Of a stretch of DNA of 64,000 nucleotides, positions 47,989 to 57,317 are shown piece by piece. Position numbers and translations under genes: made by a program. The notes beneath the pieces were generated by a model, which did not search any database, had not been told where the DNA came from, and saw only the letters and a program-made list of their open reading frames with translations. The stretch's first letter is position 1. Every line of letters begins with the position of its first letter. The stretch covers positions 62,001-126,000 of the forward strand of contig JAFWHC010000003.1 in assembly GCA_017512095.1 (NCBI GenBank). The letters run 5' to 3'. The DNA comes from Candidatus Saccharimonadota bacterium. GTDB taxonomy: Bacteria; Patescibacteriota; Saccharimonadia; Saccharimonadales; Saccharimonadaceae.

Positions 47989-49575
47989 GTGAATAAGATT
48001 GCGGTCTACTTAAATCGCCATCTAACCGGTAACGTCTTTGATAAAGACTCGATTCTTGATGCCTACTCAACCGACCGTTCGATGCTTAAAGTTAAACCTC
48101 GTTTTGTCGCTCTCCCCGAAACCACTTCCGACATTCGCAAAATTGTTCGTTTCGTCTCTCAGCTCAGCGAGAAAAAATTCGACTTGCCGATTGCCGTTCG
48201 AGGCTCCGGGCTTTCTAAAACCGGCAACGACCTCACTGATGGCCTGGTTATTTCTATGGAAAAAATGAATCACACCCGAGAGCTCGACGCGCACGATCGC
48301 CTCATTCACGTCCAAGCCGGCATCACACTCGGCAAACTCAACGCTGTTCTTGCTCCACACGGACTCACGCTGCCCGTTGATGCCGACCCTCGCGAAACTA
48401 TCGGCTCACTCATCGCCAATTCACCACGCGACAAATTTTCAAAACATTACGGCGGCATCATGAACTACGTTGACCGCATCGAAGTCGTCCTTGCAAATGG
48501 CGATTTGATTCAGACTTCACGCCTGAATCTTCCCAAGCTTAGCCTCAAAAAATCCGAAAAAAACCTCGAAGGTGACATTTATGAGCGTCTCGATCAACTC
48601 ATCATTGACAATGCCGACCTAATTGATGCGCAAGAAAAAAACGCCCGGCTCGGTTTTCCTGGACTCTGTCATGTCCGCCGCAATCACGGTCGCACGTTTG
48701 ATTTATTGCCGATTTTCTTTGGCGCCGAAGGTTCGCTTGGTATTATCACTGAAGTTATCATGCGCGTCGACGTCCTTCCGCCTCGTCCGCACCGTCTCTT
48801 CGCTGTCTTCAACACTTTAAAAACCGCTACTGAATTTGCTGATAAACTCGAGAAGCTTAGCCCGCTCTCCATCGAGCTGTTCGACACTCGCATCTTTAAG
48901 AACGTTGACGATTATGGCAAAAAGCCCGACCTTCTCACCCGCAAATTCGACGACGGCTTCCTAGTTTTTGCCGCGTTTAATGATAAGTCAAGGCGTTCTC
49001 GCCGCAAAGTTCGCCAAGCTCTTCGCTTTCTTCCAAAATCGGCATATGTTGTCACGGAATCCATCAAAAACTCGCTTGACTTCGACGACTTTGCCACCAG
49101 TTTAACCAGCTTCCTTAACGATAGCGCAAAGGGCGAACGCCCAAATCTGCTTCACGATTTCTACGTTCCGAGAAACAATCTTGAAAATTTCATTAAAGAC
49201 CTCGCCAAACTCGAAAAAACTTCAAAACAAAAGCTCGCGTTGTTTGGGTCATACGCTACAGATATTTATAGCGTTCGCCCCGAGTTCGATCTCAAAAAAA
49301 TTGACGACCGTCGTGCCGCCCTCACTCTCCTTCGCGATTTTAATGAGCTACTCAAAACGCATGGCGGCTCGCTCGCTGGTGGCTCGCCAGAAGGCTGCCT
49401 GAAGCCCATTGTCATTTACCCCGGATTTGACCCCGACCAGTCTCAGCTCATTTCTGAAGTCAAAAAGATTTTCGACAAACAAAACATTCTCGCGCCCGGC
49501 GTCAAAAACAATTATGATACTCGCTCTGCGGTTCGCCATCTCAGAACCGAACCACTCTCTGGCATAATAGACTAA
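47989..49575 (+). CDS. FAD-linked oxidase (GlcD/D-lactate dehydrogenase-like)
   Basis: A 528-aa protein. The FAD_binding_4 (PCMH) domain holds VRGSGLSKTGNDLTDGLVI and the PVDADPRETIGSLIANSPRDKFSKHYG region (about 115-145), and GAEGSLGIITEVIMRV follows. The C-terminal FAD-oxidase_C part has LLHDFYVPRNNLENF and, near the end, FDKQNILAPGVKN. It oxidises a 2-hydroxy acid such as D-lactate or glycolate, with the acceptor unknown. GTG at 47989 is preferred because GGTGGG precedes it; TTG at 47974 is an alternative. It has no visible respiratory partners here. Confidence 0.82.
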   Translation: MNKIAVYLNRHLTGNVFDKDSILDAYSTDRSMLKVKPRFVALPETTSDIRKIVRFVSQLSEKKFDLPIAVRGSGLSKTGNDLTDGLVISMEKMNHTRELDAHDRLIHVQAGITLGKLNAVLAPHGLTLPVDADPRETIGSLIANSPRDKFSKHYGGIMNYVDRIEVVLANGDLIQTSRLNLPKLSLKKSEKNLEGDIYERLDQLIIDNADLIDAQEKNARLGFPGLCHVRRNHGRTFDLLPIFFGAEGSLGIITEVIMRVDVLPPRPHRLFAVFNTLKTATEFADKLEKLSPLSIELFDTRIFKNVDDYGKKPDLLTRKFDDGFLVFAAFNDKSRRSRRKVRQALRFLPKSAYVVTESIKNSLDFDDFATSLTSFLNDSAKGERPNLLHDFYVPRNNLENFIKDLAKLEKTSKQKLALFGSYATDIYSVRPEFDLKKIDDRRAALTLLRDFNELLKTHGGSLAGGSPEGCLKPIVIYPGFDPDQSQLISEVKKIFDKQNILAPGVKNNYDTRSAVRHLRTEPLSGIID

Positions 49576-49579
49576 CTTA

Positions 49580-49588
49580 TGATAAAAT
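49580..49588 (+). promoter_or_regulatory. Extended -10 of tig
   Basis: TGaTAAAAT, 7 nt before the ATG at 49596. The earlier in-frame ATG (49587) overlaps the -10, so it is unlikely to be transcribed. Confidence 0.6.
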
Positions 49589-49595
49589 GGGGGAC

Positions 49596-50873
49596 ATGAA
49601 AGTTAAATCAAAGAAATTATCCGACACCCGTGTTCTTATCACGGTCACCTTAGACAAAAACGACTTAAACACCGCTCGCGAAAAAGCCGTCGAGCGACTC
49701 ATCAAAGAAGTAAAAATCGAAGGCTTCCGCAAAGGCAAAGCCCCGCGCGACCTTGCCGAAAAAGTTCTCGACAGGAACGTCGTCTCGCAAGAAACAATCG
49801 ACATTGCCGTTCGCACAACCGTGCCGACCGCTTTCCAGGAAGTTGAAAAATCCCCACTCGTCGTTCCGCGCGTCAACGTCACAAAATACGTTCCTGACGA
49901 ATCCGCCGAATATACCGCCGAAGCCGACATTCTGCCCGAAGTTAAACTTGGCGACTTTAAAAACCTCAAAGTTAAAAAACCTGAGGTCAAAGTCACTAAA
50001 AAGGACATCGACGAAATCGTCGAGAACATCCAGAAAGCCTACGCTGAAAAGAAGGTCATGAAGAAAAAAGCCGAGCTTGGCGACGAAGTTATTATTGATT
50101 TTGTCGGCAAACGCGACGGTGAACCTTTCCAAGGCGGCACTGCAAAAGATTATCATCTCGAACTCGGCTCAAAGAGTTTCATTCCTGGCTTTGAGGAGGG
50201 AATTGTCGGGCACGAGTCTGGTGACAAATTCGAGCTTCCGCTCACTTTCCCGAAAGATTATCACGAGAAATCTCTTGCTGGCGCTAAGACCGTTTTCGAA
50301 GTTCTCGTTAAACAAGTCAACGTTTTCGAACTCCCGAAACTCAATGAAGAACTCGCAAAGAAATGCGGGCCCTTCAAGAACATGGACGAACTTCGTGCCG
50401 ACATCGAAAAGAACCTAAAGCTACAAAACGAAGCCCGCATCAACGAAAAGTTCAAGGACGACCTCGTCGAAGCGCTCGTTAAAAACTCCAAGGTTTCTGC
50501 GCCGGAAATCCTCATTGAAGACCAACTTCGCATCATCAGAAACGACATCGAACGCAACGTTGCTGCCGCCGGAAAAAGTCTTGACGAATATCTCAAGTTA
50601 AACAACGTCACCAAAGAAGAGTGGGAAAAACAGGCCCGCGAAGTTGCCGAAAAGCGCGTTAAGGCTTCGCTTGTTCTGCAAATCCTCGCCCGCGACGCCA
50701 AAATCGAGGTTTCCGACGATGATGTTATTGCCAAAATCGCCGAACTTCGCGACGTTTACCAAAAATCTCCCGAAGCACTCAAGAATCTCAAAGACCCACG
50801 CGTCAAAATGGACGTCAAGAACCGCATGGTTATTGAAAAAACGCTCAACTTCCTCGTTGAAGCCAACAGTTAA
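49596..50873 (+). CDS. tig: Trigger factor
   Basis: A 425-aa ribosome-associated chaperone and peptidyl-prolyl isomerase. The N-terminal ribosome-binding domain includes GFRKGKAPRD (the GFRxGKxP signature). The FKBP domain (about residues 155-240) has GDEVIIDFVGKRDGEPFQGG and FIPGFEEGIVGH, and a long helical substrate-binding domain follows. It folds nascent chains emerging from the ribosome. The ATG at 49596 is used because the earlier ATG overlaps the promoter. Confidence 0.95.
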   Translation: MKVKSKKLSDTRVLITVTLDKNDLNTAREKAVERLIKEVKIEGFRKGKAPRDLAEKVLDRNVVSQETIDIAVRTTVPTAFQEVEKSPLVVPRVNVTKYVPDESAEYTAEADILPEVKLGDFKNLKVKKPEVKVTKKDIDEIVENIQKAYAEKKVMKKKAELGDEVIIDFVGKRDGEPFQGGTAKDYHLELGSKSFIPGFEEGIVGHESGDKFELPLTFPKDYHEKSLAGAKTVFEVLVKQVNVFELPKLNEELAKKCGPFKNMDELRADIEKNLKLQNEARINEKFKDDLVEALVKNSKVSAPEILIEDQLRIIRNDIERNVAAAGKSLDEYLKLNNVTKEEWEKQAREVAEKRVKASLVLQILARDAKIEVSDDDVIAKIAELRDVYQKSPEALKNLKDPRVKMDVKNRMVIEKTLNFLVEANS

Positions 50874-50916
50874 ACCTTTACCATTTTCCAAAAACCATAT
50901 ATAATATATATTATAT

Positions 50917-51519
50917 ATGCACGAGCAAAATTCTTTTTCTAATTTAAACACGCCCGATCGCGGCGAAGCAATAATCTCCAGCAGCGCGGAGCAAAAATCA
51001 ATTCCCGCTGCCGGAAACAATTTTGGCGCCATTGCCCCGAGCCAACCGCCCAAAGACAAAAAACCTCTCGACCTTAAAGTTATCTTTATCGCCATCGCCG
51101 CCGCCTTAGTCGGTGCTGGCATTGCAGTCGCCGTTGTTCTAATCGTCAATAACCTCAATAATCGAGAAGAAGGAGAAACCACGGAAATTACCTACTCCTC
51201 TCCCGACAACGACGGCACCAAACAGAACGAAGAAGTTATTGCCGAATACGACAAAAAAATCGCCGAAACCAGCGATAAAGAAGTTGAACTCGGGCTCACA
51301 CTCAACAAGGCTGGCTATTATAATCTTATCGAGGACTACGACTCCGCCATATCAGTCCTACAAGGAATCGACGTCTCAAGTTTAGACAACTTTGACCAAT
51401 ATCGCGTCTATAATTACTTCTCGACTGCCTACGAAGGCAAAGGCAACTCGGCCGAAGCTAGCCGCTATCACCAACTCGCGGAAGAAGCTAACGCTCGCGA
51501 TTTCCAAGTTACAGAATAA
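50917..51519 (+). CDS. Bitopic membrane protein with TPR-like C-terminus
   Basis: A 200-aa protein. It has a polar N-terminus, a membrane helix (about residues 53-75), a charged linker and a TPR-like end (AGYYNLIEDYDSAISVLQGI, YNYFSTAYEGKGNSAEASRYHQLAEEA). It shares the layout of the small membrane proteins at 1031, 31267 and 51586, with the closest repeat resemblance to the 1031 protein. It is the only one without an adjacent surface-protein gene of its own, unless it belongs to the module beginning at 51586. A -10 TATAAT ends 11 nt before the ATG. A strong terminator follows. Confidence 0.7.
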   Translation: MHEQNSFSNLNTPDRGEAIISSSAEQKSIPAAGNNFGAIAPSQPPKDKKPLDLKVIFIAIAAALVGAGIAVAVVLIVNNLNNREEGETTEITYSSPDNDGTKQNEEVIAEYDKKIAETSDKEVELGLTLNKAGYYNLIEDYDSAISVLQGIDVSSLDNFDQYRVYNYFSTAYEGKGNSAEASRYHQLAEEANARDFQVTE

Positions 51520-51527
51520 GGACAAAG

Positions 51528-51561
51528 AAATCCCGTAAAATCATCATTTACGGGATTTTTT
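51528..51561 (+). terminator. Terminator of the 200-aa membrane-protein gene
   Basis: Perfect 12-bp stem AAATCCCGTAAA/TTTACGGGATTT with a 7-nt loop and a T-run. Confidence 0.92.
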
Positions 51562-51566
51562 GTGCG

Positions 51567-51575
51567 TGATATAAT
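51567..51575 (+). promoter_or_regulatory. Extended -10 promoter of surface-protein module 3
   Basis: TGaTATAAT, 10 nt before the ATG at 51586. Confidence 0.6.
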
Positions 51576-51585
51576 TATAAGCAGT

Positions 51586-52293
51586 ATGGAAGGTGATACA
51601 AAAAAGGGTAATCTTGAGTCGCCGGTTAAAAAACCGCTTGTTTTTCATAGCCAGAATATCGCCGACACGAAGGCTAAGGAAAAACGCGAAGTCTTCACAA
51701 AAGTTGAAGAAAAAAAGACTTTTAAACAAAGCGCTGAGGAGTTCCAAAAAAAGTTCGCCGAGGCCAAAGCTCACGCTGCCGAATCTCGCGCGCGAATCGA
51801 GAATCCAGGCGCCGACGCAAATGGTGTTATTCGCTCGCACAAACGTTTCAATATCAACTGGAAACTCGTCCGCCGTATCACCATTCCGGTCATCATCGTC
51901 GCCGGCCTTGCTGCTGCAGTGTATTTTAACTGGGGCGCTATTCACCATGAGTTTTTCGAAGTCTCCGAATCCCGCGCCCAGGAATTCTTGCCCGACAATC
52001 CTGAACGGTTTATCGCCATGTATGACAAAATCATTGACGAAGCAGAAACAGAAGACTCAAAAATCGAGCTTCTCTTCAATCGCGTCGCCATTCTTGACTC
52101 AACATACGGTAGTCAGTTTTCTAAACAAATTTTAAACGACTCCTACAGAGCATATGAAATCTTACCTTGCTACGAGACCGCCCTGCAAATCATTGAAAAA
52201 GAAGAAAAATATGGCACGACAGAAAAAGCATCCGAATGGAGCGCAAAGCTCGAAACTTTAGAAAGGGAAGGATTGATTCTCGGCAATGGATAG
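51586..52293 (+). CDS. Bitopic membrane protein, partner of the 1317-aa surface protein
   Basis: A 235-aa protein. It has a longer, charged cytoplasmic N-terminus (about 95 residues, Lys/Glu-rich), a membrane helix (about residues 100-122: ITIPVIIVAGLAAAVYF) and a helical extracytoplasmic part with TPR-like character (FIAMYDKIIDEAETEDSKIELLFNRVAIL). The ATG at 51586 is preferred to an upstream in-frame GTG. It overlaps the giant surface-protein gene by 8 nt (ATGGATAG), so it is translated together with it. Role: probable membrane partner, function unknown. Confidence 0.7.
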   Translation: MEGDTKKGNLESPVKKPLVFHSQNIADTKAKEKREVFTKVEEKKTFKQSAEEFQKKFAEAKAHAAESRARIENPGADANGVIRSHKRFNINWKLVRRITIPVIIVAGLAAAVYFNWGAIHHEFFEVSESRAQEFLPDNPERFIAMYDKIIDEAETEDSKIELLFNRVAILDSTYGSQFSKQILNDSYRAYEILPCYETALQIIEKEEKYGTTEKASEWSAKLETLEREGLILGNG

Positions 52294-55200
52294 GCATAGA
52301 ATACTATTATTTACATTCGGCATTATTGCATCGGCGTTAGTTCTAAATACACAAAACGTCTTCGCTGATTATAAAAGCGACTGTAAAAGCGCCGCAGCTG
52401 CGAAATATGGCAACAGGTACACCGTCCATCAGGCAACCTTTGACTCAAGATGCGAGAGTCAGGGCGGAAACGGCAATTATGGCACCGCAGTCCCAGAGTA
52501 TACCGATTATCCTGAGTGGACAAGGCTCTCAGGTAGCAATCTTAGTTTTAGCATCCGTCGCGTTACTTATTCAATTGGCTCCAATAGTTATAATACAGGA
52601 GACAACCTAAGCGGTTGCATAGAAAACAATGTCCCCAACGCAACGATTAGCGGCAGTCCAATGGAACTAATGACTATCAAACCTGGCACGAGAAGAACCT
52701 GGATCGGAACCGGCACTTATCATGTCGGAATGTCAGCGTCAGCAGTTAAGGGCGGGTGGTCAAACTGGGACGACGGCGGCACAGCCACAGTAAGTTTTGA
52801 TCCAGGCGCCGCTAGTGCCGCTGCTAGAGTGAACTCGGAAGGACTTGTCGAAAATTCCTTCAACATCACGACTCACCTGTATTGTTATGACAACAAAAGC
52901 AATGACAACACAATCTATTACAAATACTACAAAATAACCGAAATACAACATAGCAGCACCCCCTCCGTAGCTTACAAGGGAACCACGGTTGGAAGCACAA
53001 GCAGCGGCGCCCCAATCACTGTGGAGGACGGTAAGCTTACCTTTACCCACGCGCTAAAAAGGAACGATGGCTGGACCAATCCATCATCCGCAAACTTATC
53101 CAATCTTTATAAAAGAAAAATCACCGTCAGCGGAACGGCGGTACGGCAAGATTCAAATTGGCAATCAAAATCACTAGCCTCAGGAGGAACCTTCGCGAAC
53201 GTTACTGACGAAATCGATACGTCATCGCTAAACCTGCAACCAAATGTCGCTACAGAAGTCTGCTCGACTCTCACTCACCGCAAAGTCAAAGGTCTCCATG
53301 GGCATACCGCCTATGCCGATAGCGAGACAAACGTCGACACAAGCACCGTCTGCGTCTGGGTCAAAGACGATCGTATCTTCCTCACGCCGAACTCCCGCTC
53401 TTCTGTCGACAACAGCATCAACGGCAACAAAAGCGCCACCACCGGCAACACAGAAACCCTCGATGCCTACGGCGGCTCCCGCGGGGCAACCAAAACTTTC
53501 ACATTCAGCTTTGTTCACCAACTCAAAGTCTCCGGTAGCTCAAGCTACTCCAGAGCAATCGACTATTACGTCGAGCGCAGCGTCAACGGCGGTTCGTCTT
53601 GGTCTGCTGTAGCCAACGAGGGCACAAGCGGTTCGCCCAAATCACTCACGGTCAACGGCGACAACACCTATGTCACCGCAGAAACCAACACCTGGGTCTC
53701 TGACCCCATTGCTCAAGGTTCAGCCACGCCAACCGTCTGCGAGCGCATTACTTTCCGACCTAAACAAGTTGAGGTAAAAGTTAGCACCGGCGTTCAAACC
53801 GTCACCGACAACAACTGGCAGACTTCCACCGTCTGTTCTATCGTCCGACGTCGTTCGCCAAAATCAGTCAACCTTACTGCTGAATCCCATGTCTGGGTCG
53901 ACGGCGCAAACAAAGATGCTGCCTCACCAGTTTATAGTGTGAATAGTCCTCGCTCTATCCAGTTTAAGTTTGACATCAAAAACGCTGACGGTAGCAATCG
54001 TGCACTATCAACCAATTACGTCATCGAACGCATTGTCTACGCCGCCGGCGGCTCCGAAGACTGGTCACAAAAGACCGACGTCAAATCCGGCAACAATATC
54101 GCTACGCCAACCTCAAGCCCCATCACCGAGACCTTCAACATTACTATCGACCCCGGCACTTCCAAGACCATCTGCGAACGCATCAAGCTTAATCCTTATC
54201 AGTTCAAAATCCATCTCGATGGCAACAATAATGAAGAAGGTTCGCCGGAATCCGTTGTTGGCGATGGCTGGTTTGCCAAACGTTGTGTTACGATCGCTCG
54301 CCCCGCTCTCACTTGGCGCGACGACGGCGACATCGAAGTCTTCTCCGAGTCCTCCGGCGCTCTCGACAATCCTTCCCAAACTGGCGGCACGGTCAACATC
54401 AGTGGCACCACCGCCTATCTCCTCAAAACCGCTTCCGCCGACATCACCTACACGCACAAGCTTTGGCGCAATGCAGAAAAGCACACTGGCGACGGCACCC
54501 ATCAAGCAGATGTCATTAGCCCCGACGAAGATGTTACCGTCGAATACCGTTTTGCCGACCCAGCTACTACCTTCACCGCCACGTCTATCAAAAGCGCCGT
54601 CACCCTGCCATCTCACGCTATCGCCACCAACACCGCCAGCAGTAAATATTCTTTCCGAAGCAACCGCACTGACCCACTTCTCAACACCAACACTCAGGCT
54701 ACCGCCAGCGAAGTCGGCACGCTCTATGAACAGTGTCAAACTATCGACTATCTCTCAAAAACATACACGCTTCAAGGCCGTTATTGGGAAGTTGACGGAG
54801 AAATCTATAGCGGCAACCCCGACATCCAGGGCGTCGGCACGCCTGCCAGCAAAAACACTGTTGGCAAATCTGCGAGGGGCTGCGTCAACGTCATCCGTCC
54901 CTGGAACTTTAAAGCTACCGGCCTAACCTCAAACGACGATATTAGTAAGCCCGTCACCGTCGGCTCCAGCCAACGCATCAAGTTCGACCTTTCCGTCGGC
55001 AAAAACGATGCTAGCTACATGATTACCGACATTCCAAACGCCACCATCCGTTTTGTCGCTTTCACTGCCTTTGGCGAGGTCGCTTCACTCAATTTCAGCG
55101 GCAGTCTCGACACTGCAAACGACCCCTGCAGCCATTTTGCTAGTCAAATTGCCGGTATTAACTGTAACACACTTGAGGAACGCATTAACCAAAACCTCGG

Positions 55201-56239
55201 CCCCGCCGGCGCCACCGGTAAAAAGTTCTATTCGTCAAATAACTATGACGTTACCATCCAGTCCAACAACTTCACCATCCCTGACCTCGCCACCAACGAT
55301 AAGTATTGTCTCGCCGTCGGCGTTAAACCCGCAAACAGCGGCGATGGGTTCAACATGAGCAGCAACTGGGTCGTTTCCAGCGCTTCCTGCTTCAACATCG
55401 GTAAATATCCAAACTTCCAAGCTTGGGGCGGCGGCATCTTTACAAACGGCGGCACTAAGACCTCTCGCACGACCATCGAGAACAAATCTTATGGCTCATG
55501 GACCGACTTCGCTATCATCGCGAACAAATCCGTCCTAGAAACCGGCTCCGGCGCTTCACTCATCTCCGGTCTAGAAAGCCACACCGATTGCAAGCTATCT
55601 CCGCTCACTATCGCAAATGACAACTGCAGCGGCGTCAACACCTCTCGCCCTGCCCTTGGTGGCGCGAGCATCAGCGTTGCGACGGCCAACTTCAAGCAAA
55701 AGCTCGCCGACCATTATCTCAACGACGTCCAAAACTACACCGTCACATCAGAAATCAACACCGAATCCCTAAACGGCACTGCCAGAAACCCCCGCTTCTT
55801 CTATAATCCCGACGGCGACATCTATATCAGCGCCAACATCATGCCATCAAGCTACACTACCCGCAGCTATGGCAATCCCAACATTCCTCAGGTTATCGTC
55901 TACGCCAAAAACGGCAACATCCTCATTAACGAGAACGTCAATAACATCCAAGCCTGGCTCATCGCCGACAAGCAAATCAACACTTGCGTCAACAGTAGCA
56001 AGGTAACCCCGCCCTTAAGCGCCAGCACTTGTAAAGAGCCACTTGTTATTGGCGGACCAGTCGTCGCGGAAAAAGTCCTCATGAACCGCACCTATGGCGC
56101 CGACGCCCACACAAACACCTTGCCAAATTACGCTGAACTCGTCAACCTCTCTGGCGCCGTTTATCTCTTCTCGGCCAACGAAGCCTCCGGCGCCCAGCCC
56201 GTCACGACCTACCTCCAGAAGCTCCCGCCAAGGTACTAG
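52286..56239 (+). CDS. Giant secreted surface protein (1317 aa) with shared C-terminal domain
   Basis: A signal peptide (about residues 1-28, cleavage near FADY) is followed by a Cys-containing N-terminal region. Repeated beta-rich units of about 110-120 residues follow (about residues 230-900). Several end in VCERI.F.P or ICERIKLNP, a GW/NW strand, and CVTIARP-like Cys-x-Ile-x-Arg-Pro. The last ~277 residues (from FQAWGGGIF) align with the end of the 1628-aa protein: GSWTDFAI, GASLISGL, LTIANDNC, IVYAKNGNILI, INTCV, PLVIGGPVVAE, RTYGAD and a final PPRY. There is no LPxTG motif or C-terminal helix. It starts by overlap with the membrane partner gene. Function is unknown; surface display is inferred. 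Confidence 0.8.
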   Translation: MDRHRILLFTFGIIASALVLNTQNVFADYKSDCKSAAAAKYGNRYTVHQATFDSRCESQGGNGNYGTAVPEYTDYPEWTRLSGSNLSFSIRRVTYSIGSNSYNTGDNLSGCIENNVPNATISGSPMELMTIKPGTRRTWIGTGTYHVGMSASAVKGGWSNWDDGGTATVSFDPGAASAAARVNSEGLVENSFNITTHLYCYDNKSNDNTIYYKYYKITEIQHSSTPSVAYKGTTVGSTSSGAPITVEDGKLTFTHALKRNDGWTNPSSANLSNLYKRKITVSGTAVRQDSNWQSKSLASGGTFANVTDEIDTSSLNLQPNVATEVCSTLTHRKVKGLHGHTAYADSETNVDTSTVCVWVKDDRIFLTPNSRSSVDNSINGNKSATTGNTETLDAYGGSRGATKTFTFSFVHQLKVSGSSSYSRAIDYYVERSVNGGSSWSAVANEGTSGSPKSLTVNGDNTYVTAETNTWVSDPIAQGSATPTVCERITFRPKQVEVKVSTGVQTVTDNNWQTSTVCSIVRRRSPKSVNLTAESHVWVDGANKDAASPVYSVNSPRSIQFKFDIKNADGSNRALSTNYVIERIVYAAGGSEDWSQKTDVKSGNNIATPTSSPITETFNITIDPGTSKTICERIKLNPYQFKIHLDGNNNEEGSPESVVGDGWFAKRCVTIARPALTWRDDGDIEVFSESSGALDNPSQTGGTVNISGTTAYLLKTASADITYTHKLWRNAEKHTGDGTHQADVISPDEDVTVEYRFADPATTFTATSIKSAVTLPSHAIATNTASSKYSFRSNRTDPLLNTNTQATASEVGTLYEQCQTIDYLSKTYTLQGRYWEVDGEIYSGNPDIQGVGTPASKNTVGKSARGCVNVIRPWNFKATGLTSNDDISKPVTVGSSQRIKFDLSVGKNDASYMITDIPNATIRFVAFTAFGEVASLNFSGSLDTANDPCSHFASQIAGINCNTLEERINQNLGPAGATGKKFYSSNNYDVTIQSNNFTIPDLATNDKYCLAVGVKPANSGDGFNMSSNWVVSSASCFNIGKYPNFQAWGGGIFTNGGTKTSRTTIENKSYGSWTDFAIIANKSVLETGSGASLISGLESHTDCKLSPLTIANDNCSGVNTSRPALGGASISVATANFKQKLADHYLNDVQNYTVTSEINTESLNGTARNPRFFYNPDGDIYISANIMPSSYTTRSYGNPNIPQVIVYAKNGNILINENVNNIQAWLIADKQINTCVNSSKVTPPLSASTCKEPLVIGGPVVAEKVLMNRTYGADAHTNTLPNYAELVNLSGAVYLFSANEASGAQPVTTYLQKLPPRY

Positions 56240-56265
56240 ACAAATCTAACCAAAAAGAGTATAAT
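56237..56265 (+). promoter_or_regulatory. Promoter of rpsL-rpsG
   Basis: TAGACA, 17 nt, TATAAT. The -35 overlaps the stop codon of the surface-protein gene. Confidence 0.75.
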
Positions 56266-56276
56266 AAGATAAAGAG

Positions 56277-56309
56277 TTTCCGCTCCGAGGTTTGTGCTGA
56301 AACCGGAAG
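56277..56309 (+). promoter_or_regulatory. Leader hairpin of rpsL mRNA
   Basis: TTCC/GGAA outer and GGTTT/AAACC inner helices, with a left bulge GCTCCGA. It lies between the promoter and the GTG start and may be a ribosomal-protein control element. Confidence 0.4.
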
Positions 56310-56347
56310 AGCAAAAATTAATCTAAATTAAAAGGAAGTTTTTAACT

Positions 56348-56761
56348 GTGCCAACTATCAATCAGTTAATTCGCAAGCCTCGCAAAAAGGCTGCGAAAAA
56401 GTCGAAGTCACCTGCTCTCGGCTCAATCGTCAACACACTTAAGACTCGTTACTACGACCAAGCCGCTCCTTTGAAGCGTGGCGTTTGTATCAAGGTCACA
56501 ACCAAAACCCCGAAAAAACCAAACTCCGCTCTCCGTAAAGTCGCCCGCGTGCGTCTCACCAACGGCCAAGAAGTTTGGGCTTACATCGGCGGCGAAGGTC
56601 ACAACCTCCAGGAACACGCCGTTGTGCTCGTCCGCGGTGGCCGTGTCCCAGATCTTCCAGGCGTCCGCTATCACATCGTTCGCGGCACTTTGGATCTCCA
56701 AGGCGTCGAAGGTCGCAAACAAGGCCGCTCTAAATACGGCGCTAAGAAAGGAGACAAATAA
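56348..56761 (+). CDS. rpsL: 30S ribosomal protein S12
   Basis: A 137-aa S12 with [44 protein letters not shown] and [28 protein letters not shown]. It is the decoding-centre protein altered in streptomycin resistance. The residue corresponding to E. coli Lys43 (TPKKPNSA) is Lys, so wild-type. It starts with GTG after AAGGAAG. rpsG overlaps by one base (TAATG). Confidence 0.98.
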   Translation: MPTINQLIRKPRKKAAKKSKSPALGSIVNTLKTRYYDQAAPLKRGVCIKVTTKTPKKPNSALRKVARVRLTNGQEVWAYIGGEGHNLQEHAVVLVRGGRVPDLPGVRYHIVRGTLDLQGVEGRKQGRSKYGAKKGDK

Positions 56762-57240
56762 TGCCTCGCAAAACTACTAAATCTCTCGAGCGCAAAGTCT
56801 CTCCAGACCGCCGCTACCAAAGCGTCCTCGTTCAACGCTTAATTAACAAATCTATGCTCGACGGCAAAAAACAAGCCGCCGAACGCGCCGTCTATGCCGC
56901 TCTCGAAGGCGCTGCGAAAAAGCTCAAGTCCGAAGACCCCGTCGAAGTGTTCGAAAGAGCTCTCGCCAACATCTCCCCGGATTTTGAAGTTAAATCTCGC
57001 CGCGTTGGTGGCGCCAACTACCAAATTCCGTTCCCAATTTCTGGCCACCGCCAGCAACATTTCGCCTTCACTTGGCTCGTTCAAGCTGCCCGCGCACGCG
57101 GAGGAATGCCCTATAGCAAGCGCTTAGAGGCCGAAATCGTTGACGCTTACAACGAAACCGGCGCTGCCTTCAAGAAGAAAGAAGACTGCCACCGCATGGC
57201 CGAAGCCAACCGTGCCTTCGCGCACTTTGCTCGCGCTTAA
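56761..57240 (+). CDS. rpsG: 30S ribosomal protein S7
   Basis: A 159-aa S7, the primary 16S rRNA-binding protein of the 30S head. Features: PDRRYQSVLVQRLINKSMLDGKK, GANYQIPFPI, RGGMPYSKRLEAEIVDAYNETG and HRMAEANRAFAHF. The stop is followed by a strong terminator. fusA and tuf, usual neighbours in the str operon, are absent here. Confidence 0.98.
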   Translation: MPRKTTKSLERKVSPDRRYQSVLVQRLINKSMLDGKKQAAERAVYAALEGAAKKLKSEDPVEVFERALANISPDFEVKSRRVGGANYQIPFPISGHRQQHFAFTWLVQAARARGGMPYSKRLEAEIVDAYNETGAAFKKKEDCHRMAEANRAFAHFARA

Positions 57241-57247
57241 ATTCATC

Positions 57248-57278
57248 AAAGAAGGGCTTAACAAAGTCCTTCTTTTTT
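57248..57278 (+). terminator. Terminator of rpsL-rpsG
   Basis: AAAGAAGGGCTT/AAGTCCTTCTTT stem (one G-U) with loop AACA, followed by a T-run. Confidence 0.9.
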
Positions 57279-57317
57279 GATATGATAATTATAAGCATTA
57301 TTAGGAGGTAAAATATT

